A DNA stretch of 64,000 nucleotides, from contig CALVUC010000003.1 in the NCBI GenBank assembly GCA_944363395.1, positions 22,727 through 86,726 on the forward strand, written 5' to 3'. The translations under genes were made by a program, and so were the position numbers. Position 1 is the stretch's first letter, and the number at the start of each line of letters is the position of its first letter. The notes beneath the pieces are model-generated. The model was given only the letters and a program-made list of their open reading frames with translations, did not search any database and was not told where the DNA came from. The stretch comes from an uncultured Clostridia bacterium (GTDB taxonomy: Bacteria; Bacillota; Clostridia; Christensenellales; Borkfalkiaceae). This document shows, one piece after another, positions 40,372 to 48,380 of the stretch.

Positions 40372-40770
40372 ATGAAGAAATTGTTGCAGCCGCTGCTTGT
40401 CCTGAGCCTGCTTCCGCCGCTCGCCTTTTATCTTGCGGGATGTTCGGCGGAGGAGATGGGCTCTCTGTCCGAACTCTCCCGCCCCTATGAAGGGGAATAC
40501 GCCTGCACGCAGCTCACGCTGGGCGGCGAGGAGATGCTCTCCCGCTTTTCTGCGATCCGTCTCACGCTCGGGGAGGACGCCGTGCTCTCTTGGCGCACCG
40601 CCGAAGGCAGCGAGGGCGCCGCCTCCTTCTCCTACGAGATGGGGGAGGAGAGCGTCACTTTTTACAAAAAAGGACGCAGGGGCGCGTATGTCTGCACCGT
40701 GGAAGAGGGCGCGATCGTTTTTTCCCGCGTCGTGGCGGGGCGGCTCCTGTACGCGCGCTTTGCGCCGTAG
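40372..40770 (+). CDS. Small lipoprotein of unknown function
   Basis: A 132-residue lipoprotein with signal peptide and lipobox L-A-G-C (C24). The mature part is mainly beta-strand (Y-E-G-E-Y-A-C-T-Q-L-T-L-G-G, then I-R-L-T-L-G-E), like a lipocalin-type or META-type small domain. There is no ribosome binding site, and GATACT ends six bases before ATG, but no good -35 is seen. It abuts the convergent asnA stop directly. Confidence 0.72.
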   Translation: MKKLLQPLLVLSLLPPLAFYLAGCSAEEMGSLSELSRPYEGEYACTQLTLGGEEMLSRFSAIRLTLGEDAVLSWRTAEGSEGAASFSYEMGEESVTFYKKGRRGAYVCTVEEGAIVFSRVVAGRLLYARFAP

Positions 40771-41754
40771 TCACATGAGCGGGATGTTGTGATCTTTGCA
40801 GTACGTCCGTGTTTTTTTGTCCCAGACGGAGACCTGCACTTCGCCGATGTGCACCTTGTTCAGCATGATCATGCACAGGCGGGACTGCCCGATGCCCCCG
40901 CCCATCGTCAGCGGCAGTTCGCCCGCGGCGAGCGCCCTGTGGAAGGGATAGGCGAGCCGCTCGGTGCAGTGCTCCGCTTCGAGCTGCGCAAGAAGGCTCG
41001 TCTCGTCCACGCGGATGCCCATGCTGCTCAGTTCGAAGGCGCAGTCGAGCGGAGGATAGTAGACGAGGATATCGCCGTTCAGCCCCCAGTCGTCGTAGTC
41101 GGGGGCTCTTCCGTCGTGCTTGGCGCCCGAACGCAGCCTGCCGCCGATGTTCTTTAAGAACACCGCGCCGTACGCCTTGACCGCCTCGCGTTCGCGCGCC
41201 TTGGGCGTGAGCGCGGGATAGGCGTCCTCCAATTCCTGCGACGTCACAAAGGCGATGTCCTCGGGGAAGTAGTTTTCAAGCGCGGGGAAGCTGCGCACGA
41301 TGCCCTGCGCCGTCTTTTTCATCACGCCGTAGATGGCGCGTACCGTCTCTTCGAGGAAGGCGGGCGTGCGGTCCTCGCGCAGGATGACCTTTTCCCAGTC
41401 CCACTGGTCGACGTATACGGAGTGCAGTTCGTCGAGGTCTTCGTCGCGGCGGATGGCGTTCATATCGCAGTACAGCCCGCGGTGGGCGGCAAAGCCGTAT
41501 TTTTTGAGGGCATACCGCTTCCATTTGGCGAGCGAATGCACGATCTCCACCGTGCCTCCCGTCGAGCGTACGTCAAAGGCGACGGGGCGCTCCACGCCGT
41601 TCAGGTCGTCGTTGATGCCGCTGCCCGCGGGAACGAACAGGGGCGCGCTCACGCGCGTCAGATCGAGCGCCGCGGCAAGGTTTCTTTCAAACGAGTCCTT
41701 CGCCTCCTTGATGGCGAGTTCGGTTTGCAACAGATCGAGTTTGGACTGATACAT
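40771..41754 (-). CDS. asnA: Aspartate--ammonia ligase
   Basis: A 327-residue ATP-dependent asparagine synthetase using ammonia. It has the class II synthetase-like fold with V-S-A-P-L-F-V near 35, N-D-D-L-N-G-V-E-R-P-V-A-F near 48, V-D-Q-W-D-W-E near 114 and the C-terminal G-G-G-I-G-Q-S-R-L. Length equals E. coli AsnA (330). GAGAGG precedes ATG. Confidence 0.95.
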   Translation of the reverse strand: MYQSKLDLLQTELAIKEAKDSFERNLAAALDLTRVSAPLFVPAGSGINDDLNGVERPVAFDVRSTGGTVEIVHSLAKWKRYALKKYGFAAHRGLYCDMNAIRRDEDLDELHSVYVDQWDWEKVILREDRTPAFLEETVRAIYGVMKKTAQGIVRSFPALENYFPEDIAFVTSQELEDAYPALTPKAREREAVKAYGAVFLKNIGGRLRSGAKHDGRAPDYDDWGLNGDILVYYPPLDCAFELSSMGIRVDETSLLAQLEAEHCTERLAYPFHRALAAGELPLTMGGGIGQSRLCMIMLNKVHIGEVQVSVWDKKTRTYCKDHNIPLM

Positions 41755-41880
41755 AATGCCTCTCGGGACCGGATTTGGTCGTATGTATACCGATTATAGC
41801 ATATTTTCATGAAAAAAGCGAATGTTTGCGGGCGGTTTTCAAAAACATTGATAAATCGCGGCAATGCGATAAACGAATGT

Positions 41881-41909
41881 TTGCAATCTGTGCAAAGATG
41901 TGCTATAAT
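41881..41909 (+). promoter_or_regulatory. RecD-like helicase promoter, predicted leaderless start
   Basis: TTGCAA (41881-41886), 17-base spacer, TATAAT (41904-41909), then exactly six bases to ATG at 41916. Confidence 0.75.
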
Positions 41910-41915
41910 GGGCAT

Positions 41916-43166
41916 ATGGAACAGGACGCGCCCATCCTCACGGCAGATCAGAGCGAAGCGGCTTCGCTCATAGAGGAGTGGTTTTTTCATCGGAATACAC
42001 AGATCTTCGTGCTGTGCGGCTATGCGGGGACGGGCAAGACCTTCCTCGTCGACCACGTCGTGCGCAGGCTGGGGCTCGTTCCGGGAGAGAGCGCCGTGTT
42101 CGTCGCGCCCACGGGCAAGGCGGCTTCCGTGCTCATCCGCGCGGGCGTTCCCGCGGGGACGGTCCACAGCCTCATTTATACGCGCGAAGAGGACATCGAA
42201 GTGGACGAGAACGGCGAGGTCATCTCCGAGCGCTTCCTGCGCTTTGTCAAAAAGGAGAAGATCGACGCCAAGATCCGTCTCATCGTGCTGGATGAGACGA
42301 GCATGGTCTCGGACGACGTGCTGCGCGATCTTTTGTCCTTCGGCGTCAAGTGCCTTTGCTGCGGCGATCCCGCGCAGCTCCCGCCCGTCGGCGGCTGCAA
42401 CACCCTGCTCGCGATGCCCGTCATCACGCTGAAGGAGATCGTGCGGCAGGAGGAGAACGCCATCGTGCGGCTTGCGGAGCGCGTGCGCGCGGGCGGCGTG
42501 CCGCGCTACGGGACGTTCGGCTGCGTCGAGGTGCTCCCGCGCAGGGAATGTACCGCCGCGGTGCGCGAAAAGCTCTTTTCCGAAGCCGATCAGATCATCG
42601 TCGGGACCAACCGCACCCGCGCCGCCGTCAACCGCGAGGTGCGCCTCATGCGTGGCATCGCGGAGGACAGGCTGCTGCCGGCGGAGGGGGAAAAACTTGT
42701 CTGCACGCTCAACGACTGGGGAAAGACGTTGGACGAAAGGGGGGACTTTCATCTCGTCAACGGCATCATCGGCACCTGTTCCGGCGTGCGCGGGCAGCTC
42801 GACGGGCTGGGACTGCTCGATTTCAAGCCCGACTTTCTGCCCGATACGCTGGAGGAACTGCCCTTTGATACGGGCATCTTCACGCAGGGGCGGTATCACC
42901 ACGGCTACGGCAACAAGGCGTGCCTGCTTTCCAACGGCATCCTGGTCCATGAGAGCAATTCCGAGATGCTGCGCCGCTTCAAGGTGCGGCGGGAGGACAC
43001 CGTCTGCCGCTTCGAGTTCGCCTATGCCGTCACCTGCCACAAGGCGCAGGGGTCGGAATACGACAACGTGGTCGTCATCGACGAATCGCACGTCTTTGAA
43101 AACAGGAGCGCGTGGCTGTATACCGCCGTCACGCGCGCCAAAAAGAAACTCACCATCATCCGATAG
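41916..43166 (+). CDS. RecD/Dda-like superfamily 1 DNA helicase
   Basis: A 416-residue SF1B helicase. Walker A is G-Y-A-G-T-G-K-T (35-42), motif II D-E-T-S-M-V-S (about 125-131), motif III C-G-D-P-A-Q-L-P-P-V, and the UvrD_C_2 end has T-C-H-K-A-Q-G-S-E-Y and Y-T-A-V-T-R-A-K-K. The compact size fits phage Dda-like or RecD2-core enzymes without the N-terminal region of RecD2. The start at 41916 is set by the promoter, which leaves no 5' leader. It unwinds DNA 5' to 3' in relatives. Confidence 0.88.
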   Translation: MEQDAPILTADQSEAASLIEEWFFHRNTQIFVLCGYAGTGKTFLVDHVVRRLGLVPGESAVFVAPTGKAASVLIRAGVPAGTVHSLIYTREEDIEVDENGEVISERFLRFVKKEKIDAKIRLIVLDETSMVSDDVLRDLLSFGVKCLCCGDPAQLPPVGGCNTLLAMPVITLKEIVRQEENAIVRLAERVRAGGVPRYGTFGCVEVLPRRECTAAVREKLFSEADQIIVGTNRTRAAVNREVRLMRGIAEDRLLPAEGEKLVCTLNDWGKTLDERGDFHLVNGIIGTCSGVRGQLDGLGLLDFKPDFLPDTLEELPFDTGIFTQGRYHHGYGNKACLLSNGILVHESNSEMLRRFKVRREDTVCRFEFAYAVTCHKAQGSEYDNVVVIDESHVFENRSAWLYTAVTRAKKKLTIIR

Positions 43167-43201
43167 GGCAGGGGCGTTGTCTCAAAATAGGGGGAACGTA
43201 T

Positions 43202-43741
43202 ATGATCTTTTCATACCAAAGGGTGCTCGTTCTCGGCAATGGCGGGGCGGGGAAATCCACCTTTTCCGTGGCGATGGGGGCAAGGTTTTGCCTGCCCGTC
43301 GTGCATCTCGATCGGATTTGGTGGCTGCCCGGCTGGGTCAATCGGAGCGAAGAAGAATTTGACGCGCTGCTCTTTGAGGAACTGGAAAAACCCGCGTGGG
43401 TGATGGATGGGAACTATCTGCGCACCCTTCCCGTGCGGCTTGCAAAGACAGACTGCGCCGTGCTGCTCGACCTGTCCGCCGAAGAATGTCTCGCAAGCAT
43501 CCGGGCGCGCGTAGAGAACTATCGCGGCAGGAGCCGTCCCGATATGCCGGAGGGCTGTCCCGAACGGGCGGACGGTGAGTTTGAGGCGTGGATCAGGGCG
43601 TACCGCGATGAGACGCTCCCGCAGGTCCTGCGCCTGCTGAATGGGTGGGATAAGCCGTGGTTTGCCTTTTCCGATCGGGCATCGGCATATGCGTGGCTGG
43701 AGAGCTTTGAAAATCGCGGGGGCGGGCGCCTTTTTTCTTGA
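43202..43741 (+). CDS. P-loop kinase-like protein (topology modulation/FlaR type)
   Basis: A 179-residue P-loop protein. G-N-G-G-A-G-K-S-T is at about residues 10-18, then H-L-D-R-I-W-W-L-P-G-W near 35 and W-V-M-D-G-N-Y near 66, the typical signature of proteins named adenylate kinase or DNA topology modulation protein. The substrate is unknown. GGGGGAA precedes ATG. The TGA stop forms part of the -35 box of the aspS promoter. Confidence 0.82.
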   Translation: MIFSYQRVLVLGNGGAGKSTFSVAMGARFCLPVVHLDRIWWLPGWVNRSEEEFDALLFEELEKPAWVMDGNYLRTLPVRLAKTDCAVLLDLSAEECLASIRARVENYRGRSRPDMPEGCPERADGEFEAWIRAYRDETLPQVLRLLNGWDKPWFAFSDRASAYAWLESFENRGGGRLFS

Positions 43742-43766
43742 CAATCGCGCCCGCGCGGCGTATAAT
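43738..43766 (+). promoter_or_regulatory. aspS promoter, -35 overlapping a stop codon
   Basis: TTGACA (43738-43743), 17-base spacer, TATAAT (43761-43766), a full consensus match. The TGA stop of the upstream gene (43739-43741) lies inside the -35. Confidence 0.85.
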
Positions 43767-43801
43767 TTTTTGGAAAAAATCTCCCAAGAGGAAACACGTC
43801 T

Positions 43802-45562
43802 ATGTTCTACAGGACACACAACTGCAACGAACTTCGCGAAGGGGACGCGGGCAAGCGCGTCAAGATCTGCGGCTGGCTGGACAGCAAACGCGACAAAGGC
43901 GGGCTGCTCTTTGCCGTCATCCGCGATTTTTACGGCACGACGCAGGTCGTCGCGACCGAGGAACCCTGCCTCTCGCAGCTCAGGGACATCCCCACCGAGT
44001 CCACCGTGAGCGTGAAGGGCGCCGTTGTACTGCGTTCCGCGCCCAACGACAAGCTCCCCACGGGCAAAATCGAGATCGTGCCGGAGAAGGTCGAGGTGCT
44101 CGGTCGCCGCAGCACGCAGGCGCTGCCCTTCGAGGTCGGCCGTTCGACGGAAGCGCGCGAAGATATCCGTCTCGCCTACCGCTTCCTCGACCTGCGCAAT
44201 CCTGCCGTCAAGGACAAGATCGTGCTGCGCGCGGCGATCGTTGCGGAACTGCGCCGCCTCATGACGGAGGAGGGCTTTTTGGAGATCTCCACGCCCATCC
44301 TGACCAGTTCCTCGCCCGAGGGCGCGCGCGACTACATCGTGCCGAGCCGCCTCTATCCAGGCGAATTTTACGCGCTCCCGCAGGCGCCGCAGCAGTACAA
44401 GCAGCTTCTGATGTGTTCGGGCTTTGACAAGTATTTCCAGATCGCGCCCTGTTTCCGCGACGAGGACGCCCGCGCCGACCGTTCGCCCGGCGAGTTCTAT
44501 CAGCTGGATATCGAGATGGCGTTCGCGACGCAGGAGGACGTCTTTGCGGTGCTGGAGAAGGTGCTGCCGCCCGTGTTCGCCAAATTCTCGGGCTGGGAGG
44601 CGGACAAGCCGCCCTTCCGCCGCATCCCCTATCTGGAGGCGCTCGAAACATACGGCACGGACAAGCCCGACCTCAGGAATCCTCTCGTCATCGGGGACGT
44701 GACGGACATCATGCAGGGCTGCGGCTTTGCCGCGCTCGAAGGCAAGCTCGTCAAGGCGATCGCCGTTCCCGCTTTCCGCGAGACGCGCAAATTTATCGAT
44801 AAGACCGCGGAGGAGTTCAGGACGGTCACGGAAGGGGGCGCCATGTACTGGTTCCGCCTCGATGAAAACGGCGCGCCCGTCGGCGGCATCTCCAAATTCC
44901 TTACGGAAAAGCTGCCCGCCCTCAAAGAGGCGCTCGCGCTCGAAAACGGGTGCTTCGTCGCCCTCGTCGCCGAGGAGAAGCGCTCGCTCGTACAAAAGCG
45001 CGCGGGCATCCTGCGGACGATGCTCGGCAGCGGGCTGGGGCTCCTCGAAAAGAACGTCTACCGCTTCTGCTGGATCGTCGATTTCCCGATGTACGAGATC
45101 GGCGAAGAGTCGGGCGAGCTGGAGTTCTGCCACAATCCCTTCTCCATGCCGCAGGGCGGCATGAAGGCGCTGGAGGAAAAAGATCCCCTCGAAGTGCTCG
45201 CCTATCAGTACGATATCGTCTGCAACGGCGTCGAACTTTCCTCGGGCGCGGTCAGGAATCACGATCCCGAGATCATGCTCAAAGCCTTCTCCCTCGTGGG
45301 GCTGGGCAAGGAGGACGTCGTCAAGAAGTTCCCCGCGCTCTATCACGCCTTCGAGTACGGCGCGCCGCCGCACGCGGGCGTCGCTCCCGGCGTGGACAGA
45401 ATGGTCATGCTCATCTCCGATACGGTGAACATCCGCGAGGTCATCGCCTTCCCGATGAACGCCAAGGCGCGCGATCTGTTGATGAACGCGCCCTCGCCCG
45501 TGGAACAAAAACAGCTCGACGACGTGCATATTGCCGTCGTCCCGCCCAAAAAACAGGGATGA
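43802..45562 (+). CDS. aspS: Aspartate--tRNA ligase
   Basis: A 586-residue class II synthetase with N-terminal OB-fold anticodon domain (V-K-I-C-G-W-L-D-S-K-R), motif 2 F-R-D-E-D-A-R-A-D-R near 220, the bacterial GAD insertion in the middle and motif 3 G-V-A-P-G-V-D-R near 530. CAAGAGG precedes ATG. Followed by its own terminator. Confidence 0.96.
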   Translation: MFYRTHNCNELREGDAGKRVKICGWLDSKRDKGGLLFAVIRDFYGTTQVVATEEPCLSQLRDIPTESTVSVKGAVVLRSAPNDKLPTGKIEIVPEKVEVLGRRSTQALPFEVGRSTEAREDIRLAYRFLDLRNPAVKDKIVLRAAIVAELRRLMTEEGFLEISTPILTSSSPEGARDYIVPSRLYPGEFYALPQAPQQYKQLLMCSGFDKYFQIAPCFRDEDARADRSPGEFYQLDIEMAFATQEDVFAVLEKVLPPVFAKFSGWEADKPPFRRIPYLEALETYGTDKPDLRNPLVIGDVTDIMQGCGFAALEGKLVKAIAVPAFRETRKFIDKTAEEFRTVTEGGAMYWFRLDENGAPVGGISKFLTEKLPALKEALALENGCFVALVAEEKRSLVQKRAGILRTMLGSGLGLLEKNVYRFCWIVDFPMYEIGEESGELEFCHNPFSMPQGGMKALEEKDPLEVLAYQYDIVCNGVELSSGAVRNHDPEIMLKAFSLVGLGKEDVVKKFPALYHAFEYGAPPHAGVAPGVDRMVMLISDTVNIREVIAFPMNAKARDLLMNAPSPVEQKQLDDVHIAVVPPKKQG

Positions 45563-45565
45563 CCG

Positions 45566-45594
45566 AAAGGGGAGACGATGCGCTCCCCTTTTTG
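45566..45594 (+). terminator. aspS terminator
   Basis: A 9-bp stem AAAGGGGAG/CTCCCCTTT (45566-45574 with 45583-45591), 8-base loop, T run. Confidence 0.85.
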
Positions 45595-45664
45595 TATAAG
45601 AAGAAACAATAGGGGATATTACGGCTGCATAGCGCGGGGCGCAGGTAAAATCGGGGGCAAACGA

Positions 45665-45693
45665 TTGACTTCGGCGCGCAAACGCTTTATAAT
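45665..45693 (+). promoter_or_regulatory. Glutamine synthetase promoter
   Basis: TTGACT (45665-45670), 17-base spacer, TATAAT (45688-45693); start at 45738 after AAGGAG. Confidence 0.8.
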
Positions 45694-45737
45694 AAAATGC
45701 AGAAAGAACGCAGTTTTACCCATCAAGGAGCCAACGT

Positions 45738-47816
45738 ATGAAAGTCACCGAACTGTTCGGCAGCAACGTCTTTACCGACGACGTCATGAAAAACGCCCTG
45801 CCAAGGGAAGTTTACAAGTCCCTGCGCAAGACCATCGACGAGGGGCAGCCTCTCGATTCCTCCATTGCGGGCGCGGTCGCCAACGCGATGAAGGACTGGG
45901 CGGTCTCCAAGGGCGCGACGCACTACACCCACTGGTTCCAGCCGCTCACCAACCTCACGGCGGAAAAGCACGACAGCTTCATCGAACCCAGCGGCGACAA
46001 GGTCATCATGCAGCTCACGGGCAAAAATCTCATCGTCGGCGAGCCGGACGCCTCGAGCTTCCCTTCGGGCGGCACGCGCGAGACGAGCGCGGCGCGCGGC
46101 TACACGGCGTGGGATCCCACGTCGCCCGCCTTCGTCAAGGAGGGGACGCTCTATATCCCCACCGTCTTTGTCTCCTATACGGGGGAGACGCTGGATAAAA
46201 AAGCGCCGCTTCTGAAGTCGATGACCGCCATCGATCTGCAGGCGAAGCGGCTATTGAAGCTGTTCGGCATCACCTGCCGCAAGGTCTCCACGACCGTGGG
46301 ACCCGAGCAGGAGTACTTCCTCGTCGACGAGGACGTCTATACCCGCCGCAAGGATCTGATGCTCACGGGGCGCACGCTCTTCGGCGCGCCGCCCGCGCGC
46401 GGACAGGAGCTGGACGATCACTATTTCGCATCGCTCAAGCCCCGCATCTCCGCCTTCATGCGCGATCTCGACGAGACGCTCTGGTCGTACGGCATCTTCG
46501 CCAAGACCAAGCACAACGAGGCGGCGCCCGCCCAGCACGAGCTTGCGCCCGTCTTTACGACGACCAACGTCGCCGTGGACGACAACCAGCTCACGATGGA
46601 ACTGATGAAGAAGGTCGCGCAGAAGCACCACATGGTCTGCCTGCTGCACGAAAAGCCCTTTGAGGGCGTCAACGGCTCGGGCAAGCACAACAACTGGTCG
46701 CTCTCCACCGATACGGGGCTCAATTTGCTCGATCCGGGCGAAAATCCCGAAAAGAACACGCTCTTCATGCTCGTTCTCGCCTGCACCATCGCGGCGGTCG
46801 ACCGCTATCAGGGCATCCTGCGCGGCTGCGTCGCTTCGGCGGGCAACGATCACCGCCTGGGCGCGAACGAAGCGCCGCCCGCCATCATCTCGGTGTATCT
46901 GGGCGATCAGCTCGGCGCGATCGTCGACAGCATCGTTCTGGGCAGGGAGTACGTTCCCAAAAAGGCGATCCCGGGTTCCATCGGCGTGCCGGAATCTCCC
47001 ATCTTCCCCATCGATACGACGGACAGGAACCGCACCTCGCCCTTTGCCTTTACGGGCAACAAGTTCGAGTTCCGCATGATGGGCTCGCAGGCGTCCGTCG
47101 CCGACCCCAACATCGTGCTCAACACCATCGTTGCGGAGAGTTTCTCCGCCGCGGTCGATGCGCTCGGCGGGGCGCAGGACTTTGAAAAGGCGTGCGCAGC
47201 CTACACCAACAAGCTCTTAAAGGAGCATTACCGCATCATCTTCAACTACAACGGCTACGGTCCCGACTGGGAGGCGGAAGCCGAGCGCAGAGGACTGCTC
47301 AATAACAAGACGACGGCGGACGCCGTCCCCGAGTTCTTCAGGCGCGAGAACATCGACGTGTTCGTGCGGCAGGGCGTGTACACCGAAAAGGAAGTCGTCG
47401 CCCGCGCCGACATCATGCTGGAAAACTACGTCAAGACCATCAACATCGAGGCGCTCACCATGCTCGAGATGGGCAGGCAGGACATCTATCCCGCCGTCAA
47501 CGGCTATATCGCCGAGATCTGTTCGGTCATCGCAGCCAAGCGCGCCGTGTCCGAAAAGTTCGCGTGCGCCGCGGATACCGCGCTTGCCGAGCAGCTGTCT
47601 TTGATGAACGAGGCGCTCATGCAGGCGCTGAAAAAGCTGGAAAAAGACCTCAGGGAGATGCCCGCGGGCGTCGGGCCCGCCTCGCAGAAGATGGCGCACG
47701 TCATCGTGCCGGACATGGAGGCGGTGCGCACCGTTGCCGACGGCATGGAACAGCTCTGTTCTTCCGACTACTGGCCGTATCCGACGTACGAGGACCTTCT
47801 GTACAGCATCCGGTAA
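45738..47816 (+). CDS. glnN: Glutamine synthetase type III
   Basis: A 692-residue enzyme, about 240 residues longer than GSI, as expected for type III (GlnN). N-terminal F-G-S-N-V-F-T and the T-H-W-F-Q-P-L-T block, then V-G-P-E-Q-E-Y-F-L-V, the K-H-N-E-A-A-P-A-Q-H-E-L-A-P segment and N-R-T-S-P-F-A-F-T-G-N-K-F-E-F-R are all type III signatures. It fixes ammonia into glutamine in the cytoplasm. Transcribed alone between promoter and terminator; no glutamine riboswitch was recognised. Confidence 0.96.
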   Translation: MKVTELFGSNVFTDDVMKNALPREVYKSLRKTIDEGQPLDSSIAGAVANAMKDWAVSKGATHYTHWFQPLTNLTAEKHDSFIEPSGDKVIMQLTGKNLIVGEPDASSFPSGGTRETSAARGYTAWDPTSPAFVKEGTLYIPTVFVSYTGETLDKKAPLLKSMTAIDLQAKRLLKLFGITCRKVSTTVGPEQEYFLVDEDVYTRRKDLMLTGRTLFGAPPARGQELDDHYFASLKPRISAFMRDLDETLWSYGIFAKTKHNEAAPAQHELAPVFTTTNVAVDDNQLTMELMKKVAQKHHMVCLLHEKPFEGVNGSGKHNNWSLSTDTGLNLLDPGENPEKNTLFMLVLACTIAAVDRYQGILRGCVASAGNDHRLGANEAPPAIISVYLGDQLGAIVDSIVLGREYVPKKAIPGSIGVPESPIFPIDTTDRNRTSPFAFTGNKFEFRMMGSQASVADPNIVLNTIVAESFSAAVDALGGAQDFEKACAAYTNKLLKEHYRIIFNYNGYGPDWEAEAERRGLLNNKTTADAVPEFFRRENIDVFVRQGVYTEKEVVARADIMLENYVKTINIEALTMLEMGRQDIYPAVNGYIAEICSVIAAKRAVSEKFACAADTALAEQLSLMNEALMQALKKLEKDLREMPAGVGPASQKMAHVIVPDMEAVRTVADGMEQLCSSDYWPYPTYEDLLYSIR

Positions 47817-47827
47817 CTGCCGATATG

Positions 47828-47857
47828 CCGCCGCGCAAACCGCGCGGCGGTCTTTTT
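47828..47857 (+). terminator. Glutamine synthetase terminator
   Basis: Stem CCGCCGCG/CGCGGCGG (47828-47835 with 47843-47850) followed by TCTTTTTT. Confidence 0.85.
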
Positions 47858-47901
47858 TGTGCGGAATTTGTGTGAAAAGCGGGGCAAAATTCGCAATGAG
47901 A

Positions 47902-47930
47902 TTGACAAAATCAAAGTTTTGGTGTATGCT
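47902..47930 (+). promoter_or_regulatory. dut promoter
   Basis: TTGACA (47902-47907), 17-base spacer, TATGCT (47925-47930); dut starts at 47949. Confidence 0.75.
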
Positions 47931-47948
47931 TTACCAAAAGAGGACTGT

Positions 47949-48380
47949 ATGAACATATCGGTTAAGAAACTTCACGAGAACGCCAGGCTGCCCGTCTACG
48001 GTTCGCCCTATGCGGCGGGCGCCGATCTGTATGCCTGCGAGGGGGCGGAGATCCCCGCGGGAGAGACGCGCTTTCTCCGCACGGGCATTGCGCTCGAACT
48101 GCCCCCCGGCACCGTCGGGCTGGTGTATGCAAGGAGCGGGCTCGCCTGCAAGCAGGACCTTGCGCCTGCCAACAAGGTGGGGGTCATCGACTGCGACTAC
48201 CGCGGCGAAGTGATGGTCGCCCTTCACAACCACGGCAGCGCGGCGCGCCGCGTCGAGGCGGGGGACAGGATCGCCCAGCTCGTCATCGCGCCCTACTATA
48301 CGGCACAATTTCGCGAGACGGACGCGCTCTCGGAGACGGTGCGCGGCGAAGGGGGCTTCGGCTCCACGGGGAAACGCTGA
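47949..48380 (+). CDS. dut: dUTP diphosphatase
   Basis: A 143-residue trimeric dUTPase with motifs A-A-G-A-D-L (I), A-R-S-G-L-A (II), G-V-I-D-C-D-Y-R-G-E (III), G-D-R-I-A-Q-L (IV) and R-G-E-G-G-F-G-S-T-G (V). All five are present. The start is set at 47949 by AGAGGA. It removes dUTP and supplies dUMP. The stop shares one base with the next start. Confidence 0.96.
   Translation: MNISVKKLHENARLPVYGSPYAAGADLYACEGAEIPAGETRFLRTGIALELPPGTVGLVYARSGLACKQDLAPANKVGVIDCDYRGEVMVALHNHGSAARRVEAGDRIAQLVIAPYYTAQFRETDALSETVRGEGGFGSTGKR

Noticed and set aside
40337-40374. Fifth leaderless candidate, the small lipoprotein at 40372
   Set aside because: GATACT has the six-base distance to ATG but no acceptable -35 lies 16-18 bases upstream.
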